Source of the DNA: Astropecten irregularis
Lineage: Eukaryota > Echinodermata > Asteroidea > Paxillosida > Astropectinidae
DNA length: 64,000 nucleotides
Direction of reading: 5' to 3'
Assembly (NCBI GenBank): GCA_963971285.1
Contig: OZ020264.1
Span: 13,034,431 to 13,098,430 of the forward strand
In this document: in pieces, positions 45,912 to 58,031 of the stretch
Layout: every line of letters starts with the position of its first letter
Position numbering within the stretch: position 1 is the stretch's first letter
The notes under the pieces: generated by a model
What the model was told of the DNA's origin: nothing
The model's input: only the letters and a program-made list of their open reading frames with translations
Database searches by the model: none
Program-made: the position numbers and the translations under genes

Positions 45912-48807
45912 ATGGCAGCCACCATGATGAGACGCACACTTTGCAATGTAGCCAAAGTTTTCGACAGTTTTCCCCATCTCAGCAGCATTTCTGCGAGGAG
46001 TTGTAGTTCTAGTAGTATAGGCAATGCGTCCGGGATATTTGGCAGGTGTGTACGGACCAGAAGCGCATTTTGTACTGGGTAAGAAGACTTTTGTTTTCCT
46101 ATTTCAAATTCTGAAAAGTGAAATTGAAACCAACCAAGGCAGGGTCCAAGCCCATCCCCCATATTAAAATTAGGCCTTATTTTTTTCATGTAGGCCTAGG
46201 CCATGTAGGCCCCTATTCCATTTCCAGATAACGTATAGGGAAATAAAAACAACTTAATAAATAGCAATAATAGCAGTTCAACTGCTCCAAAAATGATATT
46301 TTTGACTTTCAGTGACTTTCAGCAAATGTTCTTGATTGGGTCGTTAAATTTTTGCTAACATTTCAGTGATAAAATACATTTTCCGTACCTAGCCATGCTA
46401 GCCTATCTAGGATTCTCTGGGGCACTAAAGTTAGTACGACAGTTGACCACCCAAAAAAAAGGAGTTCAGCGCCCGAGTTACTGGGTCTTAATTGTAATGT
46501 TAATGTCATGTTCAAAATTCTTTGAATTCCGTTTATCCAGATCGACACACACACAAGTGAGCCATACCAGAGTCTCTCAGCAGCTGGGATCCATGTTACC
46601 AGCTGCAAGTAGCCAATCACATCCTTTGCATATTCAAACTTACCAATCACGGCCCATCCACACCAGCTGTTTGCGTCGAGGTCTTGAAGAGTTCTTTGAT
46701 GATCCAAAAACGTATGGAGAGCGTGAAGTGAAATCAGGTAGAGGTCTGGTTTATTTATTTCAGGGGGAGAGAGGTAGTCCACATAACTTGGACATGGTCT
46801 GGCAACATACTAACTTTATGAAAGCGATTGTTTTTGGCCTGAATGTCCAATATTTGTGGCTTTTCATTACAGGTCGGTCGTGGAGTGTTGAGGAACTGAG
46901 ACAAAAAGACAATGCAACGTTGCATAAATTATGGTAAGTAAAACCAAATTCCTTTGCAAATGCAAGGCGTTTATTGATATTTGATTTGAATGCCAACAGT
47001 GGCTTAAGGGGGTTGTTGAGGCAGGCTGGGGAGCTTTCAGAGCAGTTGAAACCTTTCTCCAATGTTCTCCTGACCTGCCTGACCTGTACATCTACATCAT
47101 GATACTATCTTCCGATTTGAGTTTGTATTCGCAGTGCAGCAGACTTGTGCACATTGCCAAACAATTTATTTCCCATCTCCACATGCAACTGTATGGTCAT
47201 ATGGCTAGATTCCCTGCAAGCGATCCTGCCAGGCAGATTCTCTTTTTGAGCTGAGAGAACCTAGTTGTGGGACTCGCCCAGTAGGGCATCCTCATGACAC
47301 ATAGCTGCATCAGATGGATCATTATTTTTCTGAGATGTGAATGGGTTGCTTGGCTGCCTGGGGGATGGCCATCAGGAAACCTGCTCGAAGGTAGATGCGG
47401 CAGCCGCAATGCGCTGTCGCGATACATGCTCCCACTGATTGATTGATCTCGAGATGTTACGGAATGTCTGATTGCCAAGCCCCACTTTATAATTTGCTGC
47501 AGGTACGTTCTGTTGAAAGAGAAGAACATGCTGATGACCATGGAAGAAGCAGCTGAGGTTGAAGATAAGCTCATGCCAAGCCCCGACCGACTGGAAAAGG
47601 TAAAGATGGGTCTGAGTCAATGTACAACGTTTCGGGCAGTGAGCTCTGTTCGTCTTCAAGAAATGTTGCATGTAGCACTGGTTCTTCTCAGAACCCTTTA
47701 TTTACTATCTCTTGCAATCTTCAGAAACTATACCAAATCTGTTGCAGCATATCTTCAGCATATCCAATGACAAAGAAATGTGCAGTAGGGTCCCTTTGGC
47801 ATGTTTTAGGGCCTTTTTCAAAATGGAGGCTCAGGCCCTGGCACCATTTGGCAAATCCATTCTAAAATAACGGTTATCAAAATAGAGGCTTTTGGCTGCA
47901 GTTCATAAGTAGATTCTCTGGTTTGAAAAAGAAAACAGAGCTTCAGGTCCAATGAAAAACCACAACCTATATTTTCAGCAAGTGAATGATGGAACTGGAG
48001 TTTGACCCTGAGTGTCCATTTCAAAAAGGCACTTAGTGTAACAATGTCCAACTCTTTGGTGGTTATAGGTGGAGGAATCGATGGAGAATCTTCAGCAGGT
48101 GGTACGAGAACGGAACCAAGCCCTGACCGAGCTGAGGACGGGCCATAGGGAGGAACACCCAGGCAAGATGGTCTATACTCCCTTTGGCTACCTCCGACAC
48201 ATCAAGCCAAGGGAACATTACGTGCCCATCTATGCCAACAAAAAGGTATGTCTCTTACAGTGTAGCCTTTATCGATGCAGGGCCCTGGGGTCAATTTCAT
48301 AGAGCTGCTTAAAGTAGCTTAAACACTAAATTCCGTTTAATCTCCCAAACCATTGATTGCCAGCTTAATTCCTTGTGATTGTAACCTAAGCAAACAATTT
48401 AGACAATATAATTAAATAAGTACATGACTGCCAAATGAACAAAGACAATTGACTATTAGGGACACCACCAACAGGGTTGGACAGCTCAGTTGGTAAGAAC
48501 GCTGGTACGGTGTTCCGGTGGTCGCCGGTTCTAATCCCGCTCCAGTAAATTTTTCTTTGTTCACTTTCTAATGACTTTTAGGATCAAGCATTTCTCTTGT
48601 ACTACCTAATTTTTCCTTTTTTCATCTTGGTTGGACTTTCAGTACCACAAGAAGCGTTACCGTTACAAGCCGTTTGTCTATAAGTACATGAGGCTGTGGA
48701 TGGAGCAAGAACAAAGGAAGAGAAGCCAGGAGCACCGGCGACGTGAGAACCAAACCAAGAAACTGAAGAAAAGATTCCCTGACGCCGACGTCTGGCAGGA
48801 AAACTGA
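45912..48807 (+). CDS. MRPL47: Mitochondrial large-subunit ribosomal protein L47 (uL29m)
   Basis: This is a structural protein of the mitochondrial 39S subunit, homologous to bacterial L29. Six coding exons are 45912-46078, 46541-46737, 46873-46933, 47503-47599, 48069-48245 and 48643-48807, giving 287 residues (human about 250). A long Ser/Arg-rich N-terminus is a probable mitochondrial presequence. The family blocks follow: RRGLEEFFDDPKTYGE, WSVEELRQKDNATLHKLWYV, LLKEKNMLMTMEEAAE, MPSPDRLEKVEESM, and a basic C-terminus with YHKKRYRYKPFVYKYMRLW. The ATG at 45912 is favoured over an in-frame ATG at 45924 by its context. It lies downstream of PHC on the same strand and converges on PEX5. Identification is secure. 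Confidence 0.94.
47621..47698. repeat. 'CGAAACGTT' repeat, possible family iii (MRPL47 intron 4)
   Basis: Read on the minus strand it gives CTTGAAGACGAACAGAGCTC then ACTGCCCGAAACGTTG, in layout like families i and ii. Here the pairing before CGAAACG is weak, so kinship is tentative. Confidence 0.4.
47809..48032. mobile_element. GAGCCK-type MITE copy with possible TTA duplication
   Basis: Ends GGGCCTTTTTCAAAATGG and, in complement, GTGCCTTTTTGAAATGG are clear inverted repeats. TTA directly precedes (47806-47808) and follows (48033-48035). It lies in MRPL47 intron 4. A 3-bp TTA target site would suit a PIF/Harbinger-type element, but the other copies do not confirm it. Confidence 0.75.
48290..48410. 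mobile_element. GGGGCCAATTTCA-type MITE fragment (MRPL47 intron 5)
   Basis: 'ggggtcaatttcatagagct' and 'gcttaaagtagcttaa' begin the element. 'ccttgtgattgtaacctaag' follows. The right terminus is missing. Confidence 0.55.
48425..48585 (+). repeat. tRNA-derived SINE, sense orientation (MRPL47 intron 5)
   Basis: It has an A-box-like 'cagctcagttggtaagaacg', a B-box 'gccggttctaatcccgctcc' and the tail 'tttttctttgttcac'. It is the only clear sense-strand single copy in the window. Confidence 0.75.
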
Positions 48808-49769
48808 AAACCGCAGAAAAATCAGCAAAACTCCTAGAATGCTGGACTTGAAATAACGTAAACCTGTCTCTATTCAGTCGGGGAGATGGTGGTATAGTTT
48901 CCCTGATTGAAAAACAACTAAAAGGGAGGAAAAACTGCAAAGAAACCATGGCAACATTCAGAGTGGATTAACAAAATCATGATACATTTTTATTGTACAT
49001 TTATTTATATGTTTAGTTCACTTCTTCATTCTTTATTGAATAAGAAAACTATTCCTTGATCAATGGCTTCAGTGCATGATCAGACAATACCGATAGTCAT
49101 ATATAATTGGCTTTTAGTTTTTACACGGGAAGATCTGGAAAAAAGACTAGTCAAATTAACTTTCATCCAATCAGAATGATGCACTGTGGTGTTTTTGTCT
49201 CAGAATTTATGTTGTCATTTATAGAAGAATAAAATGACATATTACAATGATTTGAAATATATAATTGTTATTGGTATGATATTCCATTGAAGGTGATGAT
49301 TCCTCACAAGATTTTGTTTTGATAACGGTCATTATTATTATACACAATCACTCTTGTTGAAGGCTTGTTTCGCAAGGTTTGGAAAATTCCTTTTGAGGCA
49401 ATGATCAGAGGCACCAAGGCAATGACCAGGGGCACCAAGGCTACCTGCGTGAAGTTCCTACCCTGCTTATCTTCCGTCGCGCAAGCTTTCAGACCTACAA
49501 GCACTTCTGAGGAATCAATGGTTTCAGTACCACAAATTAATAATCGATAAACATAACTGAAGTCAATACAAATCTTTTTATAAATTTTCAATCAAATTAT
49601 TTGTCCCAAATAAAAAAAACCCAATAATTAGTGAGTTAATTATCATCTTCAGTGGTTCGGCCTACCACTGCAATGCCATACCAGGAATTCTAATGCATAT
49701 GGCACTCGAATACTTCCCACACTTCATGCAACATTTGGTGGGATTTGTTTGTGAGTTGTCATGCCCCAG
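48808..49769. other. MRPL47 / PEX5 convergent 3' region
   Basis: Tail-to-tail spacing is about 960 bp. AATAAA at 49228-49233 is a plausible MRPL47 poly(A) signal. The remainder is AT-rich with no recognisable gene. 'ggcaccaaggcaatgacca' is a small local duplication near 49410. Confidence 0.5.
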
Positions 49770-52700
49770 TCACGTCGTGGCCACGTTAAACTCTCGGGTG
49801 AGGAGGTCCAGGTCGTGTTCGTCGGCCGCCTTGTACAGGTCCATACGGCCCAGCAGGGAGATGGTCATCCGTAGGGTGCTCCAGATGTTCTGCGACATCG
49901 TTGACCGTTCACCTTGAGGTCCGATGCCTCGTTGCTGCATGGTCAGCGCGGCTAAGAAGTGCTCTATGGCTTCCCTGGATTCAAAAAGGTAGAAATTATT
50001 AGTAAACTTGAAACTTGAGACAGTGTCAGTGCTGTGAGACTCAGTCAGTTTTTACCGGACTTGGTCTCGGTCTAGGACTCATCGTCTAATACATAGAATT
50101 ATTAAGGAAGCTGCCTCAACTAACTTATGAGCTCCTAGATTGACGCAGCTGATGCCGAGGTTATACCGGGACCTGATGAACCCGGGATAGAATTGCAGAG
50201 CTCGGTGATAGGCATCCACCGCCTCCTCGCTACGGTTACCGTTGGCAAGTGTCGCTCCCAGCTTGTTCCACAGGAGGGCATCCTGAAGTCAAAGGTTAAA
50301 GAGGAGGTGATAATATGGTCAAGAACAATATCAAGAAAGGTTAACTTCTAAGTAATTAAATGCCATGCTCTTCATAAACTGCAACTTGAACTGTTACTCA
50401 AAGCTTGTTACCCACAAGCTAAACTGAAGAGAACATTGCGAGCATCGTGCGGTTGAAGAGAGAAGGATTGATGGGTGCTGGACTGATCTCTACGACAAGC
50501 CTTAGCCAAGGTGAAAGTTTGACATACCTGTGGTCTGGCAGACAGAGCTGCCTTGAAGCAGTCTACCGCCTTGTCATACTCCTGGGAAAGGTTGAAGAGA
50601 ACGCCGAGGCCGCACTGGACGTCTGCGTCCACATCGTTGGGGGAGGTTCTGGCAGTCTGGATGAACAGGTCTTTAATGTGGGCGTGGAGGGCACTGAAGG
50701 AGTAAGATCATAGGAAATAGTTTCAGAGGATGCTGTCAGGTAAAGATCCCAGAATGCTCCCAGGAGACAGTTTTCATACTTGTGATTGCAACGATGGTTG
50801 AGAAACAAGGTAGGATGTCATTGGAAACTGGTAATGTTATTTTGATCAAGGGCCTTTCCCAAACCTCGGCTCCAGGTCAGACTCTAGCTTCGTCTCAGTC
50901 ATCAATATGCTGAAAATATAGGTTATGGTTTTAATTGAAGCTGAAGCTCTGTTTTCTTTTTCAAACCAGAGAATCAACTTCCCAACCACAGCCGAAAGCC
51001 TCTATCTTGATACCCGTTATTTTAGAATGGATTCACGAAATGGACCGGGAGCCTGAGCTGGAGCGGAGGCTTGGGAAAGACCCCGGTGTGAAGATCTGAA
51101 GATGGCCTACCTGGACAAGAATGAGGACGTCTTAGCATCTATCCTACTCTCTGCCCCTTTTGCCTCATCACCCACGAGATGCTTGTACTTGGGACTAGCG
51201 GCTAGCCAGTCTAGCAGCGTCTCTAAAGCCCGGTTCTGCATGGATTCATTAGTGTAGCTGACGGCCAGGCTCATCAGAGCTGTCTGATTATCAGGCTTCA
51301 GCTCTATGCACCTTAAAGTAGGACAGGAAGAACAGATATCAAGCACAAACACAGAATTTGTTACCGTAAGCAGACATTCTTCGCTTATGATAGCAGACTT
51401 CTTTTGTTTTTACAGTTAGCGTATTTCACATGGAGTTGAGGAATGAGACACAACATAGTGACTCTACTTACTTCCTGAGGGCAGCAATGGCAGCATTCTC
51501 CTGTTCGTTCTCAGCCTGAGTAGTCCCAAGATACTGCCAAGCCTAGATAGAGAAACAAACCAAGGCATCAATGGGCCATCTACTAGGCTTCCCTACGGTC
51601 CACCCCAGAAGAGAAATGCTTGGAGTTAGGAAGGCCTGACGTGTTTCCATCCTATCAGGATCTTTCTCAAAGGCTAAATGACTTGCATGTTCTTGTCCCC
51701 TTATCATTTAGCCTTTGATAAAGATCCTGCTAGGATCGAAATGCGTCAGGCCCTCCTAACTCCAAGCACTTGATATATTTCACACATGGATTCAACGATG
51801 GCAAACAATCCAGAATTACAAGACGTGCCCAGACTGTATCCTTACCTCCATGTGTTCGGGATTCTTTTTGACGTCAGCCTCAAACAGCAGAATGGCGTTA
51901 GCTAAATCCCCATCCTTAAGCCGTTTAAGGCCCTCCTCGAAGGGATTAGGATGATCAAGAAGGGGATTCTCATCTTCAAACTCGTACACCTGTACAGAAA
52001 AACCAATTCATTAGTTCAGAAGCAATTTCTCAATGCAAACCTTCTCATCAGTCCAGTGTGTTTCCATTGGAGCAAAATATCGTCAATCTTCAATGGAAAC
52101 ACTTAAGATTAAAGATGTGACAAATCACATATATGTTGAGCAGTGGCCCTGTATTCTGCATTCCTGCATTCTTACTGGATTCTTGGTGTGTCCCCCGTCA
52201 AACTGTGACAGCCAGGGATGGTCCTCCGTGGGGGCCATGTCTTCCCATTCCCTCTGTAGTTTGTCCCAGAAATCAGCGTCTGATGGCACTGTGTTCTCAC
52301 TCGTGTATTCCTTGGCCCAGCTGTCTGTTAGGAGTTCCTATGGCAACACATACAGAGGAGAATGATGCAGATTTTGCTAAACATAGAGTGCATCCTCTTA
52401 AATGTACCGGTAATATCATACTTTGTTTTTTTGTCAAAGAAATGCAGATTCATGGGCAAATATCAAGAAAGATACACTAACAGTCATCAGTGAAATTTCC
52501 AGTCCCATACGATCCCCACTTTTTGAAAAAAACAGTGAAAAACGCCCATGGGTATTTTAAAATCTGTTCACAGGTTTTTTGATCTTTCGAAGATCAAAAC
52601 TGTTTTTGTTTTTTATTTGACTCTTTCCTAGATTAATAGAGCATTTCAGGCAGAACAATTGCAACGGTATGTTTCTACCATCACCATCTTTATACCCAGT

Positions 52701-55700
52701 AAGTTATAGGTGAATCTCTGAAGATTTCTGTTTCGGTATGCTGCCAAAGTATGATACTACCTTAAAAGATGATGTACTCTGTGGCAAACTTGGGGGAACA
52801 GTTAAATAGATAGCTTGTAAAAGAAGCACTGTAGATTAGTTGAAAGGTGATGCCAGATTAGGATGACAGCAATGAAAAATGATACTGATTTTTTTGAAAT
52901 GCAAGCAGCAAAGCGCTGATGTTTATAATGGAAGTCGTCCACAAACTTGGATCATTTCCTTATGGTAGCAAGGGCAGAAAAACCAGGGGCTGACGTCCCG
53001 TTAGCAACCGAAGAATTGAACTGCTAATACCTGCTCATTCATGAATTCAGACGACCATTCGTCGGCAAGTGGATCAAATGGGGCGCCCTCTTTGGTCAGG
53101 ACCTTGTTCCCTTCTATCGTCACCTCCCCATCCCCAAGTTTCTTGACAAATTTGACAAACTGCGGGTGCAAAAACAAACAGAGGAAGCTTTTCATGGTGA
53201 ATGGCCACCGAGTTCCTTCCTTAGGCAAATCTGAATCCGTGCAGTTTTTGGGAAATCTCACGAGTGAGCTATTATTAGCTGCAAAAAGTTTGAGCAAAAG
53301 CATGGATGCTACATTTGCAAAAAAATGTTCTCTGACGGTTCTTCCATCACTATTTTCAGGAAACATCTTTTAAAAACTTTTTTGTTCTCTTAACCAACAT
53401 TTTTGTTTTTTGTTTTCATATTATAATGTACAGTGCATCTGTAATCTGTGTTTTTGTAAGGGCTCCAGGTTAAAAGCAGCATGATATAGCAGAGTGCAAT
53501 GTATGAATATAATGCAATGTGTTAATGTTTCCGACCGTCCAGGCCAACCATCCCAAATCCTCCATATACAGTGATCAATTTCCAGGCCCTGCTTAGCACA
53601 CAAAAAATCGCTTAGCACAAAATGTCTTGCTCAATAAAACGAACCACCATCCAAAAATCATTTGATATTCATGGTCAGCGAACAACAGCCAAAGAACAAT
53701 CACAAGTGATACACAACACATGGAAATTTGGTTGTTAATCCTATTTTTATCAAAACAGAAATTTCATGGTTAGCAAATGTTTGTGCTAAGCAGGGCTGTG
53801 AAATTGGCCCCAGGTAGTTAGGGGCTACGTACCTCTGAATCAGCAAATTTGGGATCATCCAGCGAGCCCATCAGCTGGTTTGCAGTCCGTGCAATTTCCT
53901 TATCCTCCTGGTACTCCGTAACCCTGTCCATCAAAATACACATTGAAAAAGGTTGGTAACCGAACTGCAGATGCTGAAGTTTGGAGAAGACTTCATTTAC
54001 ATATCTGCTATGAATATTCATAATTATTCAAATTCCATGATTTTTTTTTTCCCATGAAATTTCATTCTATGATATGCACTGCATATTATCTGTTTGTATT
54101 AACTCAATATCAATTGGTCGAATGGTCTTACCATTTTTCATCTTCAGGTTTTGTGAATTCTTCAGTCCTGAAAAAAAATTAATAAATAAATAAATAAAAT
54201 GAAAGCTATGCAAAACCAGATGGGAAATCATACTTACTTATAATACCAACCATCTAAATATGCTAAGATGATTTGCCGCTTACCGAGTTTGCTTAGCAAG
54301 CCAGTGAAATGGATCTATAATGGCATCAACTATGTGCTTATTACTGGGGATCTGCTTACCATAGCTGGTGCTCCGATTGCTCAAGGTATTCCTGGGCCCA
54401 TTTTGTGTCGGACGCGGATGATATGACCTCACCACCAACTACAAAATAAAAAAGATAATTTCAGGCACTTGGTATTAAATTCCATTTATATCACGAAATT
54501 GCCTAAAAGCTTATAAGGTTCGAGGATTTTGATGGTAAAAAATTATATAAGTTGTTTCTGAGATGTTTCTGAAATGAGATTGGAGACCAAGGGCCAATTT
54601 CATACAGCTGCTAAGCACACAAACATTGCTTAGCACGAAATGTCATGCTCAATAAAACATTAGGCAAATAGTTCGGAGTTCTAGTATCTGCATTCTTCTG
54701 AGTCAAGTTATCCGTACCGTCTCGATTGGCTAGGAAGTCCCTGGTCCAGTCCCCGTCTCTATCGTCCACTAGATCCTCAGCCCGCCTCTGCTCAGACAGG
54801 ACAAACTCATCTGTCCACTTTGCATGAGAGGCCAAGTCTGCAACGCCAGGAGCTGCAGGTCATGGAAGAGTATGGGGTGGAGAACAAAAAAATTGAGAAT
54901 TGGTGTGGTGTCAATAATGAGAGATAGGCCACAAGTCCCGCATGGTGCTCTTAAAGATGAAAGGTTTAATGTGATTTTTTGTTGAAGTCATTGAAAAGTG
55001 AAAAAAGAAAAATTTACTGGAGCAGGATTCGAACCAGCGACCTCTGGAATACCGTACCGGTGCTCTACCAACTGAATTATCCAGCCCTATGTTGGTGATG
55101 TAGCTAACAGTAAATTATCTTTGTTCGTTTGGCAGTCAGAAGCAATAAAACCACTCACATACCACTATATCCCAAGGATCATTTCACCGATACGCGCAGC
55201 AATGCTGCAACCTGAGAAACAGTACATGGGAGATAACTCAAAGGGGAAGCAGCTTTTTGATCAATATATTCATCAAATAACCACACAGGAGACTGACTGG
55301 GTATTCTTTTTAAGAAAATGTGGAAGTTTTCTGAAGTTTCTCTGGGAGGGGCCCTACATATTAGTCTCACAGACCTTGTACAGGCGGTTGCCTGATGCGG
55401 GACTCTTCGATGGCCTGCATCTCTTGCAGGAGTGCATCCATGTGGAACGTCTGTGGCGGTCCCATCTGTCGCTGCTGGTCCGATATGAACTCATTGACAA
55501 GCTGCAAGGAAAACCATTGAGGCATGACAATCAAATATGAATGGGGTACATGTACGTAATAGTAATAATATCTGATGGTGCGACCATGGAGGTAGGAAAG
55601 ACCCGCCATTACTGCAGTGTCCCAGCCCGACTTTTGTCCGGCAACAAAAGAATGTACATTTGCATTAGGGGACACCCTTCAATTTATAGAGTGTGGCGGA

Positions 55701-55970
55701 GCGTGTATTCTTTTTGTTGCCAGACAAAAGGCAGATGGGGACACTGCAGTTATGGCATATATTGTACCGTCGGATCGGTGTATAGAATCTTACTTCACTT
55801 TCGGGAGCTTCAAGAAATCCCCTAGCTGTAGCAGCCTGGTTGAAAGGCCTTCCAGCTGGTCCTCTCAGCCCCTCCTGTCTCTGGCTTTTATCCTGAGAGT
55901 AATGTTGGGTCAGCCTCATCAGTGGGTTGGCCGTCCCACACTCCCCGTCCACCAGATCACGCATGGCCAT
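49770..55970 (-). CDS. PEX5: Peroxisomal targeting signal 1 receptor PEX5
   Basis: PEX5 is the cycling receptor that binds C-terminal PTS1 signals and delivers matrix proteins to peroxisomes. There are 14 coding exons: 55794-55970, 55375-55501, 54718-54852, 54360-54438, 54132-54167, 53833-53923, 53031-53159, 52176-52337, 51846-51989, 51472-51542, 51111-51311, 50528-50693, 50125-50282 and 49770-49974. Phases close, giving 626 residues (human long form about 639). The N-terminus [17 protein letters not shown] keeps Cys11, which is ubiquitinated for recycling. Seven WxxxF/Y motifs that bind PEX14/PEX13 are visible: WTDEF, WTRDF, WAQEY, WTEEF, WVTEY, WSSEF and [20 protein letters not shown] corresponds to the PEX7-binding region of the long isoform, so PTS2 import support is likely. 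The C-terminal TPR domain includes [40 protein letters not shown] and [18 protein letters not shown]. Identification is very secure. Confidence 0.97.
50850..51083. mobile_element. GAGCCK-type MITE copy in PEX5 intron 11
   Basis: Ends GGGCCTTTCCCAAACCTCGG and, in complement, GGGGTCTTTCCCAAGCCTCC are clear inverted repeats. The core 'aatataggttatggttttaa' matches the others. It ends about 25 bases from the exon 11 donor (51110). Confidence 0.78.
51616..51772. repeat. Inverted 'stem + CGAAA' repeat, family i (PEX5 intron 9)
   Basis: Arms 51616-51678 and about 51708-51772 are complementary ('aaatgcttggagttagg' against 'cctaactccaagcac'). The right arm has GATCCTGCTAGGATCGAAAT. The spacer includes 'acttgcatgttcttgtcccc', the 5' part seen at 7451. 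Confidence 0.72.
52399..52765. mobile_element. AAGGTAGTATCATACTTTG-type MITE, complete (PEX5 intron 7)
   Basis: The left end 'ccggtaatatcatactttg' pairs with the right end 'caaagtatgatactacc'. TTAA stands outside both ends (near 52398 and 52762). The 367-bp interior, read in complement, matches the fragments at 6758, 7838, 13262 and 30756. It is non-coding. Confidence 0.75.
53571..53813. mobile_element. GGGGCCAATTTCA-type MITE, near complete (PEX5 intron 6)
   Basis: The left part 'caatttccaggccctgctta' and right end 'aagcagggctgtgaaattgg' plus 'cccc' are inverted. The interior is 'gatattcatggtcagcgaac' and 'caatcacaagtgatacacaa'. The fragment at 54591-54660 ('gggccaatttcatacagctg') is a second copy two introns upstream in the gene. 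Confidence 0.75.
54176..54201 (+). repeat. AAAT microsatellite
   Basis: About five tandem AAAT/ATAA units lie in the PEX5 intron before exon 5. Confidence 0.8.
54985..55170 (-). repeat. tRNA-derived SINE, antisense, near full length (PEX5 intron 2)
   Basis: Tail 'cattgaaaagtgaaaaaaga', B-box 'aggattcgaaccagcgacct', A-box side 'ccaactgaattatccagccc' and 5' part 'gttcgtttggcagtcagaag'. It is nearly the same as 32330-32510. Confidence 0.75.
55565..55790. mobile_element. ATTCTATACACCGATCC-type MITE filling PEX5 intron 1
   Basis: Its two arms face each other: 'ccattactgcagtgtcccag' with 'ttttgtccggcaacaaaaga', and 'ttttgttgccagacaaaagg' with 'acactgcagttatggcatat'. The right end, read on the PEX5 strand, is AGATTCTATACACCGATCCG. 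This starts at about the fourth base of the intron (donor GTAAG at 55793). It makes up about three quarters of the 292-nt intron. A half copy is at 17713. Confidence 0.78.
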
Positions 55971-58022
55971 CTTGGCTGTGATTGTGATGGTGCTCGGCCC
56001 TGGTCACTCAATCAAAGCTCTTCCTGTTCCCCAGTTGTTTAGAAAGCATGCTTTTGTATCTCTGTATCAAAAAGGAAAATATTGACATGAGTACATATCT
56101 TTGTAAGGATTTTTGATGTTAAATAACATTAAAGAGAAAAGAAAGAATGTGGCAGGTTGTGAAATGTTTGTCCTTTTTCATCCACACTTTTTCTTTGCTA
56201 TATTTCCGTCCATTTTGATCATCGTAATGAAAAACTGAGGTTCCAATATCATATTAATAGACCCTATTGCTGATCGGTTATTTCAACAGGGCCCTGTTGA
56301 AATAACCGATCAGCAATAGGGGGCGCCCTTTAATCACCCCATATCATGAATGATGCTTTGCGCTTTTGTTGGATATCAGCATATATATTCGCGATCAGCA
56401 ATCGACCCTATGACATTCTTTCCTTGGTGAAGAAACACATGCCTACGGTAGTATGCACCTTTTCAATTTCAGGATTTATGTTATGTAAACCGACCTCCAT
56501 ACAATCAAGATAATTAATGGCACATGATTACATAAACAAAATTCAATTGGCCTACAATCTAATCTTTCATTTTGCTCAGTCAGTGCTCGCTGAGAAACTA
56601 AACTACGCATGCATTTTGGCTTTACTGGCGATACAACACGTCTACAGAGCTCAATATGTGCACTAAAACATAAATGAGAATCATACCTACCAGTCTTTAT
56701 GAAAATATTTCAGCGCAACTTTATCTACGATCTATCAATTGTATCATTTTGATCGAGGAAAATGTTGACATTGACAATGCAATCACTGGTTGGTTATGGA
56801 AGTACTAGACATACGCCCCCAACGGCAAGGTGTTTTTAATGAATGCGCAGAATAATATAGGTCGCTAATGGAAACCAATAAAACCATGATTTTTAACCTT
56901 TATGAAGAAAACCTAATTTATACGAAAAGGTGGAAATTCTAGATCATTGAATTGCTTTGCTTGAAAGAAGAAACTTTCCTCTTTGAACAAGACAATTGCA
57001 AAATCTTACAACACCACATAATCACAAATTCACAATTAAATTGATATAAATATAAATGTATGTAAATGTCTAAGCAAGGGTAACAGGGAAAATAACATTT
57101 CAGTAAAATAAGGCCCCATTCCTATTTATTGTTTCCATTGTTTCCATAAATTCTTTCTTTCTTTTTCCCCACTGTCGTCTGCAAGTTGCCAAGAACCGCA
57201 TCGCTATTTACATTGGGCTGTTTACTCGCGGAATAATATTGTAGGCCGTGTTGCCAGTAGAATACCCAGACTCCTACATGTTAATACAAACACTACAGTC
57301 TTCGGGTAACCGACTAATTTCTAGACTAAATAATTGACATTTTGGACGAGCAGTTGGATAATAATTAATTTAATGTGAATATTGTTTTTTTAATAAGCAA
57401 TTTAATATTAAACGCATTTCTAAGATAATTGCATTAATTATTTTAACAAACACCGTAAATATCGTCAAGGAAGAAATGTTTATGGCAGTTTTAGTGAAGC
57501 ATGATATGACTAATATTTCCACCATCTGTACGTTTGAAATGTGATGCAAAGCTTCTCCGTTGCCACTGCCTATGAAAGAGTAACGTGAATATCGCTTACA
57601 TTTTTCTGCCGATTTTACCGCTGATATTCACATTGAAGGAAACATCCAACACTTCATCGGATATTAAGTGCTTCTGCAGCCGTACTTTTTGGTGTCATCA
57701 GTGGGAATCTAGCAACATGCCGACCAGGGCGGAACAGATTATGTGTGGTTTTAAATTGTATCCTTTTTAATTTTATTTTTAACCATATTTTATAATGTGC
57801 GCACCCAAATTAGACGAAGCACTGTGGGCCAATGTGGAATGTGTGTAAAACTGTAATGACTTGTAATTTCTTTTGTACAGTGCGTGTTCGTTTATGGCAG
57901 CATACACATGACAAGGTACCTGTACTTAACATGTATGAGGTAACCAGTACATGTACGTACATGATCTGGCGATTGTAAAATTGGGGAGCGGCCCTGTGTC
58001 AAATGCCAAAATGGCGCAGCAT
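55971..58022. promoter_or_regulatory. PEX5 upstream region
   Basis: It must hold the PEX5 promoter. The start context AAGATGGCC is YY1-like, similar to MRPL47. It contains a 60-bp perfect palindrome (56262-56321). The rest is AT-rich. A short ATG-led frame at 57718-57758 could be a first exon of the right-hand gene, but nothing proves it. Confidence 0.4.
56262..56321. repeat. Perfect 60-bp palindrome upstream of PEX5
   Basis: CCCTATTGCTGATCGGTTAT continues to a centre GGGCCC and is mirrored without mismatch or spacer to 56321. A related piece, 'gcgatcagcaatcgacccta', lies at 56391-56410. Confidence 0.9.
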
Positions 58023-58031
58023 GCGCAACAG

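Noticed and set aside
46395-46937. 180-codon frame as a single exon
   Set aside because: It runs through introns; only 46541-46737 and 46873-46933 are MRPL47 exons, and they differ in phase.
48480-48560. Possible functional tRNA gene
   Set aside because: A- and B-box-like parts are present but there is no cloverleaf, and the same sequence recurs with a shared tail: it is a SINE.
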